Assembly (NCBI RefSeq): GCF_011045835.1 | Contig: NZ_CP047349.1 | Coordinates: forward strand, 744,001 to 808,000 | Length of the DNA: 64,000 nt | Source of the DNA: Proteus terrae subsp. cibarius | GTDB lineage: Bacteria; Pseudomonadota; Gammaproteobacteria; Enterobacterales; Enterobacteriaceae | Reading direction: 5' to 3' | Shown: positions 39,201-49,196 of the stretch, piece by piece | Layout: every line of letters starts with the position of its first letter | Position numbering within the stretch: position 1 is the first letter of the stretch | Notes under the pieces: model-generated | What the model saw: only the letters and a program-made list of their open reading frames with translations | What the model was told of the DNA's origin: nothing | Databases searched by the model: none | Made by a program: the position numbers and the translations under genes

Positions 39201-40781
39201 ATGCAACGTCGCGAATTTTTAAAATTAGGCGCCACATTAAGTGCTGTAACATTATTACCAAGTTGGAGTCGCTTTGCGTTTGCCCAAAGTAACACGCCTT
39301 CATTGGCTATTCCACCTCAAATTACCCCCGATGCCCAACAAAAGATTGTTCTGAATATTCAACAAGGTATTTCTAAATTTATACCTACCGCGAATACCAC
39401 TACATGGGGCTATAACGGTAGTTTATTAGGCCCAGCATTGAAACTTAAACGTGGTCAACCCGTCACAATTAATATCAATAACCAATTACCAGAAACGACA
39501 ACGGTTCACTGGCATGGACTTGAAATCAGTGGTGAAGAAGACGGTGGCCCACAAGCAATGATTGAGCCAGGAAAATCTCGTACGGTCACTTTCACACCCA
39601 ATCAAGCTGAATCAACATGTTGGTTCCATCCTCATACTCATGGTGTTACTGGACAGCAAGTTGCCATGGGGTTAGGGGGATTAGTGATTATAGAAGATGA
39701 TGAAACCGCAAACCGGAAATTGCCTAATCGTTGGGGGGTTGATGATTTACCCGTTATTTTACAAGACAAGCGTTTAGATAGTGATGGGCAAATCGATTAT
39801 CAACTCGACGTAATGAGCGCTGCAATTGGTTGGTTTGGCGATATGATGTTAACCAATGGCGCTATTCAACCACAGCATATTGTCCCAAAAGGTTGGGTTA
39901 GATTGCGTTTCTTAAATGGCTGTAATGCACGCAGTTTAAATCTTGCGACAAGTGATGGCAGACCAATGTATGTGATTGCAAGTGATGGTGGATTACTCGC
40001 AGAGCCTATAAAAGTGACTGAATTACCGATCTTAATGGGAGAGCGCTTTGAAGTTTTAGTGGATACCTCTGATGGACGCGATTTTGATATTGTCACTTTA
40101 CCTGTTCGTCAAATGGGGATGGTTTTAGCACCATTTGATAATGTATTACCAGTGTTACGTTTATTACCTTCTGCAGAAAAAGGGCAAGGTTTGTTACCTG
40201 AGCAATTGGCGCTTATTCCTGCATTACCCGTATTAAGCAATCTTTCAACGCGTACATTACATCTGCGTATGGATATGCGTTTAGATATGCAAGGTATGAT
40301 GCTATTAACAGAGCGTTACGGCGATAAAGCACTAGCAGGTATTCATCATGGAATGAGTCATATGCGTCAAGGTAACGGTAGTGGCATGATGGGCGGTGGA
40401 ATGAATTGCGGTCATGACAATGGTGATTTAGATATCTATAATGCCAATAGTATCAATGGTATTCCATTCTCAATGACTGAACCTGCATTTGATGTGAAAC
40501 AAGGCGTTTATGAGCGTTGGGTTGTTTCTGGTCGTGGTGACATGATGTTACATCCATTCCATGTTCATGGTACACAGTTCCGTATTTTATCTGAAAATGG
40601 TAGAGCACCAGAGAAGCATCGCCAAGGTTGGAAAGATATCGTAAAAGTTGAAGGGCAATTTAGCGAAATTTTAGTGAAGTTCGACCATTTGGCCACAAAA
40701 GCACATCCATTTATGGCGCACTGTCATTTATTAGAACATGAAGATACTGGAATGATGGCGGGTTTTACTGTTAGCAAATAA
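39201..40781 (+). CDS. cueO: CueO multicopper oxidase
   Basis: A periplasmic cuprous oxidase of 526 residues that protects against copper. A Tat signal is visible at the start ([18 protein letters not shown], with A-F-A cleavage near residue 29). Four copper-binding blocks are present: VHWHGLE (about 95-101), CWFHPHTHG (about 138-146), [12 protein letters not shown] (about 453-464), and the [15 protein letters not shown] block (about 502-516). A methionine-rich insert (about 355-410) with clustered Met and His marks CueO. It is directly downstream of a CueR-type promoter, so copper induction is expected. hpt and can follow as in E. coli, with gcd missing between. Confidence 0.94.
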   Translation: MQRREFLKLGATLSAVTLLPSWSRFAFAQSNTPSLAIPPQITPDAQQKIVLNIQQGISKFIPTANTTTWGYNGSLLGPALKLKRGQPVTININNQLPETTTVHWHGLEISGEEDGGPQAMIEPGKSRTVTFTPNQAESTCWFHPHTHGVTGQQVAMGLGGLVIIEDDETANRKLPNRWGVDDLPVILQDKRLDSDGQIDYQLDVMSAAIGWFGDMMLTNGAIQPQHIVPKGWVRLRFLNGCNARSLNLATSDGRPMYVIASDGGLLAEPIKVTELPILMGERFEVLVDTSDGRDFDIVTLPVRQMGMVLAPFDNVLPVLRLLPSAEKGQGLLPEQLALIPALPVLSNLSTRTLHLRMDMRLDMQGMMLLTERYGDKALAGIHHGMSHMRQGNGSGMMGGGMNCGHDNGDLDIYNANSINGIPFSMTEPAFDVKQGVYERWVVSGRGDMMLHPFHVHGTQFRILSENGRAPEKHRQGWKDIVKVEGQFSEILVKFDHLATKAHPFMAHCHLLEHEDTGMMAGFTVSK

Positions 40782-40940
40782 TCAATCACTGTAAAAATTA
40801 TTAATATCAGTAAGATAAATTAATAAAGGGCATGAAATTGATATTTTGTGCCTTTATTTTCATTAAATCAGATCGTCGCATGATGAAGGAAGTTCTGGTA
40901 CAATCGATTGCTTTCCCCGTTAACCCAATCGAAATTAATC

Positions 40941-41483
40941 ATGAAACATATTGTTGATGTCATGATCTCTGAAGAAGAGATCAAACAGCGTATTGCTGAG
41001 CTAGGTCGTGAAATCACAGAACATTACCGCCCACGTCAAGGCCAACATGATCTTGTCTTAATCGGCTTGTTAAAAGGTTCTTTTATTTTTATGGCAGATT
41101 TATGCCGTGAAATTGACGTGAACCATGAAGTCGATTTTATGACTGTATCAAGTTACGGTAATGGTATGACGTCAACACGTGACGTTAAAATTATTAAAGA
41201 TCTCGATGAAGATATTCGTGGTAAAGATGTTCTGATTGTTGAAGATATTATCGATTCAGGTAACACCTTAAATCGTGTTAAAGAGATTCTAAGCTTACGT
41301 GAGCCCGCTTCTATTTCTATCTGTACTTTATTGGATAAACCCTCTCGCCGTGAAGTGGATGTTCCTGTTGAGTGGATTGGTTATTCCATCGAAGATAAAT
41401 TTGTTATTGGTTACGGCATTGATTACGCACAGCGTTATCGTCACCTACCTTATATTGGGCATGTAACATTATTAGATGAGTAA
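40941..41483 (+). CDS. hpt: Hypoxanthine phosphoribosyltransferase
   Basis: A cytoplasmic purine-salvage enzyme that makes IMP from hypoxanthine and PRPP, with 180 residues. The PRPP motif [13 protein letters not shown] is at about 97-109. The flexible-loop segment [16 protein letters not shown] and the C-terminal [17 protein letters not shown] are near-identical to E. coli Hpt. The frame is open to 40908, but the ATG at 40941 aligns with the E. coli start MKH. It is convergent with can, and a good intrinsic terminator lies between. Confidence 0.95.
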   Translation: MKHIVDVMISEEEIKQRIAELGREITEHYRPRQGQHDLVLIGLLKGSFIFMADLCREIDVNHEVDFMTVSSYGNGMTSTRDVKIIKDLDEDIRGKDVLIVEDIIDSGNTLNRVKEILSLREPASISICTLLDKPSRREVDVPVEWIGYSIEDKFVIGYGIDYAQRYRHLPYIGHVTLLDE

Positions 41484-41505
41484 TTTATTTACTTAAAATA
41501 GCAGT

Positions 41506-41532
41506 TAAAAACCCGCTCTAGGCGGGTTTTTT
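41506..41532. terminator. Intrinsic terminator between hpt and can
   Basis: AAAAACCCGC, a TCTA-type loop and GGCGGGTTTTTT make a strong hairpin followed by T residues on the plus strand. The A-run on the left also allows it to serve can. Confidence 0.87.
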
Positions 41533-41555
41533 GTTATTTAATCGAACGTATCTTA

Positions 41556-42206
41556 TTAACGTGGATGACTCAATTTTGCCATTGCTTGACGATAAGAAAG
41601 TTCAAGTTTCTCACGGCTATCAGAGGTGACATCAAGATCGTGTAGTTCACCGTTATTTAAGCCGTAAACCCAACCGTGGATCATCACTTTTTGCCCACGT
41701 TTCCATGCGGCTTGCATAATCGTTGAATGGCCTAAGTTATACACTTGTTCAATAACGTTTAGTTCACAAAGTAAGTTTAATCGTTCTTGTGGAGCTAGTT
41801 CACCTAACATAGAACTGTGTTTGTACCAGATATCACGGATATGCAGTAACCAGTTATTGATAAGTCCCAATTCAGTGCCTTCAATAGCGGCTTCAATACC
41901 ACCACAACCATAGTGACCACAGACAATAATATGTTCAACTTGTAATACATCAACCGCATACTGGATCACAGAAAGGCAGTTTAAGTCAGTGTGAATGACT
42001 AAGTTTGCCACATTACGGTGAACAAATAAGTCACCCGGTGCTGCGTTGATTAATTTTTCTGCTGGAACGCGGCTGTCAGAGCAACCAATCCATAAAAAGT
42101 GAGGTTTTTGGCCTTTACAGAGATCTTTAAAAAACTGAGGATTTTCTTCAGTAACAGATTCTGACCATTGCTTGTTATTGGCTAACAGCTCTTCAATTTT
42201 TCTCAT
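41556..42206 (-). CDS. can: Beta-type carbonic anhydrase
   Basis: A zinc enzyme of 216 residues that hydrates CO2 to bicarbonate. With the ATG at 42206, the zinc ligands fall at C42, D44, H98 and C101, the same numbers as in E. coli Can, which supports this start over the open frame to 42266. Other conserved blocks: [13 protein letters not shown], then [18 protein letters not shown] and [13 protein letters not shown]. It sits between hpt and yadG as in E. coli but is transcribed toward hpt. A long region upstream (42207-42994) holds its promoter. Confidence 0.95.
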   Translation of the reverse strand: MRKIEELLANNKQWSESVTEENPQFFKDLCKGQKPHFLWIGCSDSRVPAEKLINAAPGDLFVHRNVANLVIHTDLNCLSVIQYAVDVLQVEHIIVCGHYGCGGIEAAIEGTELGLINNWLLHIRDIWYKHSSMLGELAPQERLNLLCELNVIEQVYNLGHSTIMQAAWKRGQKVMIHGWVYGLNNGELHDLDVTSDSREKLELSYRQAMAKLSHPR

Positions 42207-42994
42207 CATGACGTGACTGCCTGTAAATTCGGTTTCCCACCATTTGCGCTGACAGTACGCCAACACGAAATAGCTCTTGTGTTATTGTTGGATGCGATAG
42301 ATCCATTAAGAAAGGGTATTTTTATACCATTACTTTTGAATTAATCAGAGGGCTTTTTTAAAGCCAAGTGACAGATAATTGCTTGTAATTTTTCGCTTTC
42401 AAATAAGATAGATCTTTTTATAGCATTTGTTTAATTAATTTATCAATACATTCTTTGATGTAAATCAAATGTGTAAAAAGATAACCGTTTGTTAAGCCAG
42501 CCATTGTGTTATTCAAAAATAGAACCCCATAAAAAATTTATAAATAAATCTTATATTTATGGTTACTCACTTTATTATTACACTGAAAATAAATTTGATA
42601 AAAAAGAATGAGTATCATTGATTGATATAGTAAATGACGAGATAATATCCATCAGTAAACTTGAGAAACAAAGGCAATTATTTTATTGGTATCAATTAGG
42701 CTAAATGATTGCACCGAGGGATAAATTTATTAAAACATCAGAATATTCGTAAGAAATAAAAGAACCAGGGCCTTGATAGTTAATTTTCTTTCTCTCCATC
42801 TCTTATTCTTTATTATTGTAATAGTTAAAAAATATTTATTTATTCGTTTGTGTCATAAGCTCTAAAACGGTTTATTTGGCACCGAATATTCTCTAGAATA
42901 ACTTATTCCATTTTATTCTTTAAACTAAGCTTATTTTCTGATTTCAGCTCAGTTAATGCTGAATAATGCAGTTGATAAAAGGTAATTCCCACAT
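42207..42994. other. Gene-free region between can and yadG
   Basis: About 790 bases with no convincing gene. It includes the divergent promoters for can and yadG. A short GGCTTT-TTT-AAAGCC hairpin lies at 42351-42365, and AATGAGTATCATT at 42607-42619 vaguely resembles half of a Fur site. Nothing here is strong enough for a named call. Confidence 0.5.
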
Positions 42995-43930
42995 ATGACG
43001 TATGCATTGGAGTTAACGGAGTTAACGAAAACTTATCACAATGGCGTAAAAGCGCTAAAAGGAATTGATCTCACCGTTGAGGCTGGCGATTTTTATGCTT
43101 TATTGGGCCCTAATGGCGCAGGCAAATCGACCACGATTGGTATTATTAGCTCTTTAGTTAATAAGAGTAGCGGTAAAGTCAAAGTATTTGGTTATGACAC
43201 CGATACCGATATGGTCAATGCAAAACGTCAATTAGGATTAGTGCCACAAGAATTCAATTTCAACCCTTTTGAAACCGTATTACAAATTGTACTCAATCAA
43301 GCCGGTTATTATGGGGTACCTCGTAAATTGGCATTAGAACGTGCCGAAATTTATTTAACCCAGTTAGATTTATGGGAAAAGCGTGAAGATAGAGCACGTT
43401 TTTTATCTGGGGGAATGAAGCGCCGTTTAATGATTGCGCGTGCATTAATGCACCAACCTAAATTACTTATTCTTGATGAGCCTACCGCTGGCGTTGATAT
43501 TGAATTGCGTCGCTCAATGTGGACGTTTTTAAAACAATTAAATGCTGAAGGCACTACCATTATCCTAACCACACACTACTTGGAAGAAGCTGAAATGCTG
43601 TGTCGGAATATTGGTATTATTCAACGGGGCGAGCTGGTTGAGAATACCAGTATGAAAGGGCTATTAAGTAAATTAGAGTCTGAAACCTTTATTTTAGATC
43701 TTGCGCCAAAAAGCCCATTACCTGAATTACAAAATTATCAATATCGCTTGGTTGATACATCAACATTAGAAGTTGATGTTAAAAGAGAGCAAGGACTAAA
43801 TAGTGTTTTTGCTCAGCTTAATGCACAAGGTATTCAAGTGTTAAGTATGAGAAATAAAGCCAACCGTCTTGAAGAATTATTTGTTCACTTAGTTAATGAA
43901 GAGCATACAGTAGAAGGAGAGAGGGAATGA
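42995..43930 (+). CDS. yadG: YadG, ABC transporter ATP-binding protein
   Basis: A 311-residue ATPase subunit. Walker A GPNGAGKSTT is at about residues 38-47, the signature SGGMKRRL near 138, Walker B LLILDEPTAGVD near 158, and the switch histidine of TTHYLEEAE near 194. It closely follows E. coli YadG, including the C-terminal MRNKANRLEELFVHLVNE. With YadH it forms a two-component ABC-2 type exporter; the substrate is unknown. The stop codon overlaps the yadH start (ATGA). The preceding gene order can-yadG-yadH matches E. coli. Confidence 0.93.
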   Translation: MTYALELTELTKTYHNGVKALKGIDLTVEAGDFYALLGPNGAGKSTTIGIISSLVNKSSGKVKVFGYDTDTDMVNAKRQLGLVPQEFNFNPFETVLQIVLNQAGYYGVPRKLALERAEIYLTQLDLWEKREDRARFLSGGMKRRLMIARALMHQPKLLILDEPTAGVDIELRRSMWTFLKQLNAEGTTIILTTHYLEEAEMLCRNIGIIQRGELVENTSMKGLLSKLESETFILDLAPKSPLPELQNYQYRLVDTSTLEVDVKREQGLNSVFAQLNAQGIQVLSMRNKANRLEELFVHLVNEEHTVEGERE

Positions 43931-44697
43931 TTCAGCTGTATTGGGTAGCCCTCAAAACCATTTGGATTAAAGAAGTTACTCGTTTCGGTCGTATTTGGGT
44001 ACAGACATTAATTCCACCCGTAATAACCATGTCTCTCTATTTCGTTATTTTCGGCAACCTGATTGGTAAACGAATTGGCGATATGGGCGGTGTCGATTAT
44101 ATGCAGTTTATTGTTCCTGGCCTGATTATGATGGCAGTGATAACAAACTCTTATGCGAACGTTTCTTCTTCTTTCTTTGGTGCGAAATTTCAACGTAGCA
44201 TTGAAGAATTATTAGTTTCACCAGTACCAACGCATGTTGTTATTGCCGGTTTTGTTGGTGGTGGTGTGGCTCGTGGTATTTGTGTTGGTATATTAGTGAC
44301 CTTAATTTCACTATTTTTTGTGCCTTTAGAAATACATTCTTGGACAATGGTCGTAGTGACATTACTGATGACCTCAATTGTGTTTTCTCTCGCTGGATTA
44401 TTAAATGCGATTTTTGCGAAGACCTTTGATGATATTAGTATTATTCCAACCTTTGTTTTAACACCATTAACCTATTTAGGTGGCGTATTCTACTCACTTT
44501 CACTATTACCTGAATTTTGGCAAGGTGTATCCAAGCTTAACCCAATTGTTTATATGATTAGTGGTTTCCGCTACGGTTTTCTGGGCATTACGGATGTCTC
44601 TTTAACCGTAACGATTAGTGTTTTGTGTCTTTTCATTGCCGTGTTTTACGTTATTGCATGGTATTTAATTGAAAAAGGCCGAGGTTTAAGAAGCTAA
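43927..44697 (+). CDS. yadH: YadH, ABC-2 type permease
   Basis: A 256-residue inner-membrane permease with six hydrophobic segments. The ABC-2 features include the amphipathic N-terminal helix LKTIWIKEVTRFGRIWVQTL, the block VSSSFFGAKFQRSIEELLVSPVP (about 78-100), and PLTYLGGVFYSLSLLP (about 180-195). It works with YadG, to which it is translationally coupled by a 4-base overlap. It is followed by a strong terminator. The transported substrate is unknown. Confidence 0.93.
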   Translation: MIQLYWVALKTIWIKEVTRFGRIWVQTLIPPVITMSLYFVIFGNLIGKRIGDMGGVDYMQFIVPGLIMMAVITNSYANVSSSFFGAKFQRSIEELLVSPVPTHVVIAGFVGGGVARGICVGILVTLISLFFVPLEIHSWTMVVVTLLMTSIVFSLAGLLNAIFAKTFDDISIIPTFVLTPLTYLGGVFYSLSLLPEFWQGVSKLNPIVYMISGFRYGFLGITDVSLTVTISVLCLFIAVFYVIAWYLIEKGRGLRS

Positions 44698-44730
44698 TCA
44701 AAAAAGCAAAATAGAAAGTTATAAAAGTTG

Positions 44731-44766
44731 AAATCGGTATCTTATTTAGAGATACCGATTTTTTTT
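44731..44766 (+). terminator. Intrinsic terminator after yadH
   Basis: AAATCGGTATCT and AGATACCGATTT form a 12-bp stem with a short loop, followed by a T tract. Confidence 0.88.
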
Positions 44767-44837
44767 AGCTATTTTTTCAGCATAAATGTTAATTTTTATT
44801 TAAATTATGATTTTGCTATTAACAAAGAGATTTTTCT

Positions 44838-44855
44838 TGTTTAGTATACTAAACA
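44838..44855. promoter_or_regulatory. NadR box upstream of niaP
   Basis: TGTTTAGTATACTAAACA is a perfect 18-bp palindrome that matches the enterobacterial NadR operator TGTTTA-N6-TAAACA exactly. It lies 28 bases before the niaP start codon, where bound NadR would block transcription. Confidence 0.88.
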
Positions 44856-44883
44856 CTTTGGCAGGGGATAAAAAGGAAATGTA

Positions 44884-46116
44884 ATGACAACGGCAAGCCA
44901 AACAGGTAAAGCACCTGAGGCAATCTCTCGTAATAAGCTTTTATGTATTGCAGGTATGGGGTGGACTTTTGATGCTATGGATGTCGGATTACTCGCATTC
45001 TTACTCACGGCATTAAAAGAAGATTGGGGATTAACGGCATCACAATTGGGTTGGATTGGTAGTGTAAATTCAATCGGAATGGCTGTTGGTGCTTTTGTGT
45101 TTGGCATTATGGCTGATAGAAAAGGGCGCAAACCCGTATTTATCTTTACTTTGTTACTGTTTAGCTTAGGTTGTGGGTTAACGGCATTAGCAAGCTCTTT
45201 GATGGTGGTACTTGTTTTACGTTTCTTTATTGGAATGGGATTAGGTGGCGAATTACCCGTTGCCTCAACGCTTGTTAGTGAAAGTGTTGAAACCCATGAA
45301 CGAGGCAGAATTGTTGTTTTATTAGAGAGTTTTTGGGCTGTCGGTTGGTTAATTGCAGCGTTGATTGCTTACTTTATTATTCCTGATTATGGCTGGCGTA
45401 TGGCGATGCTATTAAGTGCATTACCTGCGGTATATGCTCTCTATTTACGTTCAAAATTACCTGAGCCTACTTCATCGCATATTTCACAGAAAAAAACACG
45501 TCTATCGATTCGACAATCAATGGCATTAATTTGGTCACCACAATATCGTCGTTCAACGCTAATGTTATGGATCTTATGGTTTTGTGTCGTTTTCTCTTAT
45601 TACGGTATTTTCTTGTGGTTACCCAGTGTTGCCATGTTAAAAGGCTTTAGCTTAATTAAGAGCTTTCAATATGTGCTTATTATGACTTTAGCGCAGTTGC
45701 CTGGTTATTTTACGGCGGCGTGGTTAATTGAACGCTATGGGCGAAAGTTTGTTTTAGTGACTTATTTAGCCGGAACGGCCATCAGTGCTTATTATTTCAG
45801 CGTGGCTGATTCAACGGCAACATTACTTATTTTCGGTATGTTGTTATCGTTCTTTAATTTGGGCGCTTGGGGGGCTTTATACGCTTATACGCCAGAACAA
45901 TACCCCGATGGAATTCGGACAACAGGAGCTGGAACAGCAACAGCAATAGGACGTATTGGCGGAATATTAGGGCCTTTAATGGTGGGATATTTGGTTCAAT
46001 ATCAATTTGCAATAAGCTCAATATTTCTGATTTTCAGTTTTTCAATAGTGATTGGAATATTAGCGGTGATGTTATTGGGACAAGAGACAAAAAATAAGCC
46101 ACTTAACTCAATTTAA
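44884..46116 (+). CDS. niaP: NiaP niacin transporter (MFS)
   Basis: A 410-residue major-facilitator inner-membrane transporter with twelve hydrophobic segments. The sequence is close to the known niacin transporter NiaP: GMGWTFDAMDVGLLAFLL near the start, then SVNSIGMAVGAFVFG, GMGLGGELPVASTLVSE (about 118-134), VLLESFWAVGW, and SFFNLGAWGALYAYTPEQYP (about 324-343). NiaP imports nicotinate/nicotinamide for NAD synthesis. The exact NadR operator just upstream supports this reading and predicts repression when NAD is plentiful. It is a single gene, and a YdcY-like small gene follows after about 90 bases. Confidence 0.9.
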   Translation: MTTASQTGKAPEAISRNKLLCIAGMGWTFDAMDVGLLAFLLTALKEDWGLTASQLGWIGSVNSIGMAVGAFVFGIMADRKGRKPVFIFTLLLFSLGCGLTALASSLMVVLVLRFFIGMGLGGELPVASTLVSESVETHERGRIVVLLESFWAVGWLIAALIAYFIIPDYGWRMAMLLSALPAVYALYLRSKLPEPTSSHISQKKTRLSIRQSMALIWSPQYRRSTLMLWILWFCVVFSYYGIFLWLPSVAMLKGFSLIKSFQYVLIMTLAQLPGYFTAAWLIERYGRKFVLVTYLAGTAISAYYFSVADSTATLLIFGMLLSFFNLGAWGALYAYTPEQYPDGIRTTGAGTATAIGRIGGILGPLMVGYLVQYQFAISSIFLIFSFSIVIGILAVMLLGQETKNKPLNSI

Positions 46117-46203
46117 TCCTGCTTTGTGCGACTAAAAATATAGAATTTCTCTTTCTTGTAATATGATAGCGGTTAAGATTTTTATGAGAAAAAGGAGATC
46201 ACG

Positions 46204-46386
46204 ATGTCTCATTATAGTGAAATGGTGAAACAGGTTGATGACGCTATTGCTACAACCAGTATTCAAACCATGAATGAACTTTTAGTGGAATTAGGTAAAG
46301 ATAAAACGATTGAATTTCCACTGCGTTATGAGCAACAAGAGCGTTTACGTACCGCTATTTTTCATCACGGTGAAAAACAGCGTTAA
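46204..46386 (+). CDS. YdcY-like small protein (DUF2526)
   Basis: A 60-residue protein that begins MSHYSEMVKQVDDAIA and has the segment RYEQQERLRTAIFHHGEKQR at its end. It matches the first 60 or so residues of E. coli YdcY (DUF2526), which is longer. Here the C-terminal tail is missing. It has a strong AAAGGAG ribosome site. The function is unknown. It is followed by a long-loop intrinsic terminator. Confidence 0.75.
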   Translation: MSHYSEMVKQVDDAIATTSIQTMNELLVELGKDKTIEFPLRYEQQERLRTAIFHHGEKQR

Positions 46387-46413
46387 TCGGATTGTTGCTA
46401 AGAAATAAGAATT

Positions 46414-46460
46414 AAAAAAGCGTTTGAACCATATTGATAAACAGGGGAAAACGCTTTTTT
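46414..46460 (+). terminator. Intrinsic terminator after the YdcY-like gene
   Basis: AAAAAAGCGTTT and AAACGCTTTTTT pair across a loop of about 23 bases and end in T residues. The A-run on the left lets it also terminate the converging gene. Confidence 0.75.
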
Positions 46461-46486
46461 CTTTTGACTGCTTTGTATGATACGAA

Positions 46487-47452
46487 TTAAAACGTCTTTC
46501 GACCTTCTAGCACTGCGATCCTATTTTCAATGGAAGGGTGTGTTGAAAAAAATGAGTCCCCTTTATTAAAAATAAAAGCAGCTTTACGGTAAGCTCGTCC
46601 CGTCGAACCATCTTCAAAGTTTTCAGTGTCATGCTGTGCTGAAATTTTCTTTAGTGCATTAATCATCGCTTGATTATCTTGGGTTAAATCAACCGCCGCA
46701 GCGTCTGCCATATATTCGCGAGTTCGGGATAAATAGAAATAGAGTACCTGTGTAATGATCGGCAAAATAAAGTTTAGAATAATTAAAATCAGTCGAGCTT
46801 TACTTGCTGCGTCATTACTTTTACCACCTCGATTACCTGAGGCAATATATAAACGACTGCCAAAGATATTTGTTACCGTCAAAATAACGTTGGCTAATAT
46901 GCCAACATATAATGTCAGTCGTGAATCACCATGAATAATATGTCCTGTTTCATGAGCTAATACAGCCTGTACTTCTTGGCGATTAAGACGACTTAATAAA
47001 CCCGTTGTTACACCAATAAAGGCATTTTTCTCAGACCAACCGGCTGCAAAAGCATTGGCTTCAGGTGTATCAAGAAGATAGAGTTTAGGAATGTAGCCCA
47101 GAGTTGCACTTAAACTAAGCTCTTCAACAATATTGAGTAATTGGCGCTCTTGTGCATTTAAGGTGTCATCAGGGCTAATTAATCGCGCGTTCATCCCTGT
47201 AAGCATGATTTTATGCCCTTTAAAATGAATAAAGATAAGCAATAAAATCGAAATAGCGAGAATAATTAATGTGGCAATGGGAAGAGATTGAAACGTCAGA
47301 AATGCCCACATATTATCGATCAGATCTAAATAGGGATTTGCGCCGATAGCCGTATCCACCAGCAAACCGATCATAAGCATTAAGAGCAAATATGTTGCTA
47401 TAACAAAACGAGTTCGAATAGCATTTTTTCGTAGAACATTTCTGAAATCCAT
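46487..47452 (-). CDS. HtpX-like M48 metalloprotease
   Basis: A 321-residue inner-membrane zinc protease. Two N-terminal hydrophobic segments (about 18-38 and 56-78) precede the catalytic domain. The zinc motif HETGHIIHGD (about 165-174) is an HExxH site, with the third ligand in REYMADAAAV. Further hydrophobic segments lie around 180-240. It is related to HtpX but sits next to a LemA gene, a frequent pairing. I chose the ATG at 47452 because GGAG precedes it by six bases; a TTG at 47464 overlaps that site. It presumably degrades misfolded membrane proteins. The specific substrate is unknown. Confidence 0.85.
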   Translation of the reverse strand: MDFRNVLRKNAIRTRFVIATYLLLMLMIGLLVDTAIGANPYLDLIDNMWAFLTFQSLPIATLIILAISILLLIFIHFKGHKIMLTGMNARLISPDDTLNAQERQLLNIVEELSLSATLGYIPKLYLLDTPEANAFAAGWSEKNAFIGVTTGLLSRLNRQEVQAVLAHETGHIIHGDSRLTLYVGILANVILTVTNIFGSRLYIASGNRGGKSNDAASKARLILIILNFILPIITQVLYFYLSRTREYMADAAAVDLTQDNQAMINALKKISAQHDTENFEDGSTGRAYRKAAFIFNKGDSFFSTHPSIENRIAVLEGRKTF

Positions 47453-47528
47453 TAGTGACTCCAAACAGCACCGTTAAGTGCTGTTTTTATCAATCTAGAA
47501 GTAATAACTATCTCTTATTACTATAAAA

Positions 47529-48089
47529 TTAATCGAAATTAATGCGACGCGCTTCTTCCGTTTTAATGGTTCCTTCATCAAGACGCCAGTACTCTTTATC
47601 AATAACAAGGCTTGGGAAAATCTTCACGATAAAGACTGCAGGGATAGAAGCAATGAAAGCGCGATATTGTTCTAAAGTGCGGTTATAGCCGCGCTTTGCA
47701 AAAGAGAGTTTATTTTCTGTTGAAACAATCTCTTCTTGTAAATTTGCCATGATGGTGTCGGATTTTAATTCAGGGTAATTTTCAACCGCAACATTAATGG
47801 CACCACTTGAGACAATTTTTGATAATTCATCTTCAGCTGCTTTGGCTTCTTTGGTATTTGCGCTTTGAGTTTTTGTTCTTAATTCAGTAATTTTAGTAAA
47901 GACTTCAGATTCATGGCTGAGGTATTTTTTTACGGTAGCTAATAAGCTGTCAAAGACTTTGCCACGACGATCTAATTGTACTGAAATTTCAGTTTCACTT
48001 GAGATAACCGCTTCACGCATAGAGATAATACGGTTGTAATAATAAAAAATAAGACCCAATAACGCGATGGTAATAATTAATCCAGTCAT
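47529..48089 (-). CDS. LemA-family membrane protein
   Basis: A 186-residue protein with one N-terminal membrane helix (about 3-20, GLIITIALLGLIFYYYN) and a helical periplasmic or cytoplasmic domain. Family features are SVQLDRRGKVFDSLLATVKKYLSHE and the C-terminal YNRTLEQYRAFIASIPAVFI segment. The ATG at 48089 has an AAGAGAG site; an upstream TTG at 48110 is less likely. LemA proteins have no settled function but often accompany M48 proteases, as in the next gene 76 bases downstream. They probably form one operon. Confidence 0.85.
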   Translation of the reverse strand: MTGLIITIALLGLIFYYYNRIISMREAVISSETEISVQLDRRGKVFDSLLATVKKYLSHESEVFTKITELRTKTQSANTKEAKAAEDELSKIVSSGAINVAVENYPELKSDTIMANLQEEIVSTENKLSFAKRGYNRTLEQYRAFIASIPAVFIVKIFPSLVIDKEYWRLDEGTIKTEEARRINFD

Positions 48090-48240
48090 GCGAAGCGCTC
48101 TCTTTTCCAATAGTAAACAGGTAATTGTATTACATCATTAAGGTTAATTTTGCCTATTATTGATAAAGATAGCTAGATGATTATTTCATCAAAGATAAAA
48201 AGAGTACCGATAAAGCAAAATCAATAATATTAGATAAGAT

Positions 48241-48273
48241 AAAAAAAGCCCCGAATAAATTCGGGGAAAAATT
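48241..48273 (-). terminator. Intrinsic terminator of the molybdoenzyme operon
   Basis: On the minus strand, CCCCGAAT-TT-ATTCGGGG is followed by C and seven T. It terminates the operon that ends with the anchor-subunit gene at 48376. Confidence 0.85.
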
Positions 48274-48375
48274 AAAGGTAATGTTAAGGTAAATAAAAAT
48301 ATCAAGTGAAATATTGGGGAAGGTTCTGAGTTAAATAAGCGTGTTAAGTGACTATTTAACTCAGAGATAAAACAC

Positions 48376-49194
48376 TTAGAACCAAGGCGCTTGAGACATT
48401 ACATTGCCATAAAACAGCATTCTTCCGGTGATTTCACCGCTAAAAAGCATCAAAATAGCGATAACAGAGAGCGATGCTTTGCTAAATGAAGCACTGTGAG
48501 ACAACGTAATAATACAAATACCCACAATCAAACTAGCAATGACTTGCCACCACAATAATAGGCTTGTCACATCTGCACCAGGTACTTGCGCTCGCATAAC
48601 TAATCCCACAAACACTAATAAGGCGCCGATAAATGTTCCTATTTTTAATGAATTGCTAATGGCTTTACCTTGTAAACGTAACCAAGGGATCATTGAGCCA
48701 AAACCAAGTAGCAACGCTGTACCAATAAAGCTAATTTGTGTTGCTGGTGTATGCCATAACGGATGTGCTTGCATTTGGTAATAGATTTGTGCTGTAACCA
48801 AGATAATAGGTAAACCAATCACACCACAAAACAATCCAATCAAACTATTACGACGAATAGCATTAGGCTGTACCCAACTTGCTAATGCCCATAATGAAAT
48901 CAATCCATTAAGCATAACGAAAGCAATTGCTTCACGGCTTAACCAAGAGTGAGCAATACCTAAAACAGAACGATAAGCACCAAGTGGATCACCTAAGTGT
49001 CCCATTGACATTGATGAGCCCACAACTTCAATTAGCCAAATCAGTGCAATGGTTGTTCGTAATGCTTTGGTACTTAGCATTGCAGCGTTTTGAGATTGGT
49101 TTTGCCATTGATACAGTGAAAGTGCTAATACTGCACCAATGCCCCATTGACTCATTACCGTAAACAGGACTAACGGCAGTTGATAATCATGCAT
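48376..49194 (-). CDS. dmsC: DmsC-type membrane anchor subunit
   Basis: A 272-residue inner-membrane protein with about eight hydrophobic segments, of the DmsC/YnfH family. The N-terminal YQLPLVLFTVMSQWGIGAVLAL and the block MSMGHLGDPLGAYRSVLG (about 62-79), with its histidine, are typical. It anchors the catalytic and iron-sulfur subunits and passes electrons from menaquinol. GGAGG seven bases before the ATG at 49194 decides the start over the TTG at 49200. It is coupled to the B-subunit gene, whose stop overlaps this ribosome site. Confidence 0.85.
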   Translation of the reverse strand: MHDYQLPLVLFTVMSQWGIGAVLALSLYQWQNQSQNAAMLSTKALRTTIALIWLIEVVGSSMSMGHLGDPLGAYRSVLGIAHSWLSREAIAFVMLNGLISLWALASWVQPNAIRRNSLIGLFCGVIGLPIILVTAQIYYQMQAHPLWHTPATQISFIGTALLLGFGSMIPWLRLQGKAISNSLKIGTFIGALLVFVGLVMRAQVPGADVTSLLLWWQVIASLIVGICIITLSHSASFSKASLSVIAILMLFSGEITGRMLFYGNVMSQAPWF

Positions 49195-49196
49195 GA

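Noticed and set aside
42600..42625. Fur box upstream of yadG
   Set aside because: Only the core AATGA-N3-TCATT is symmetric. It does not extend to the full Fur consensus and lies far from both starts.
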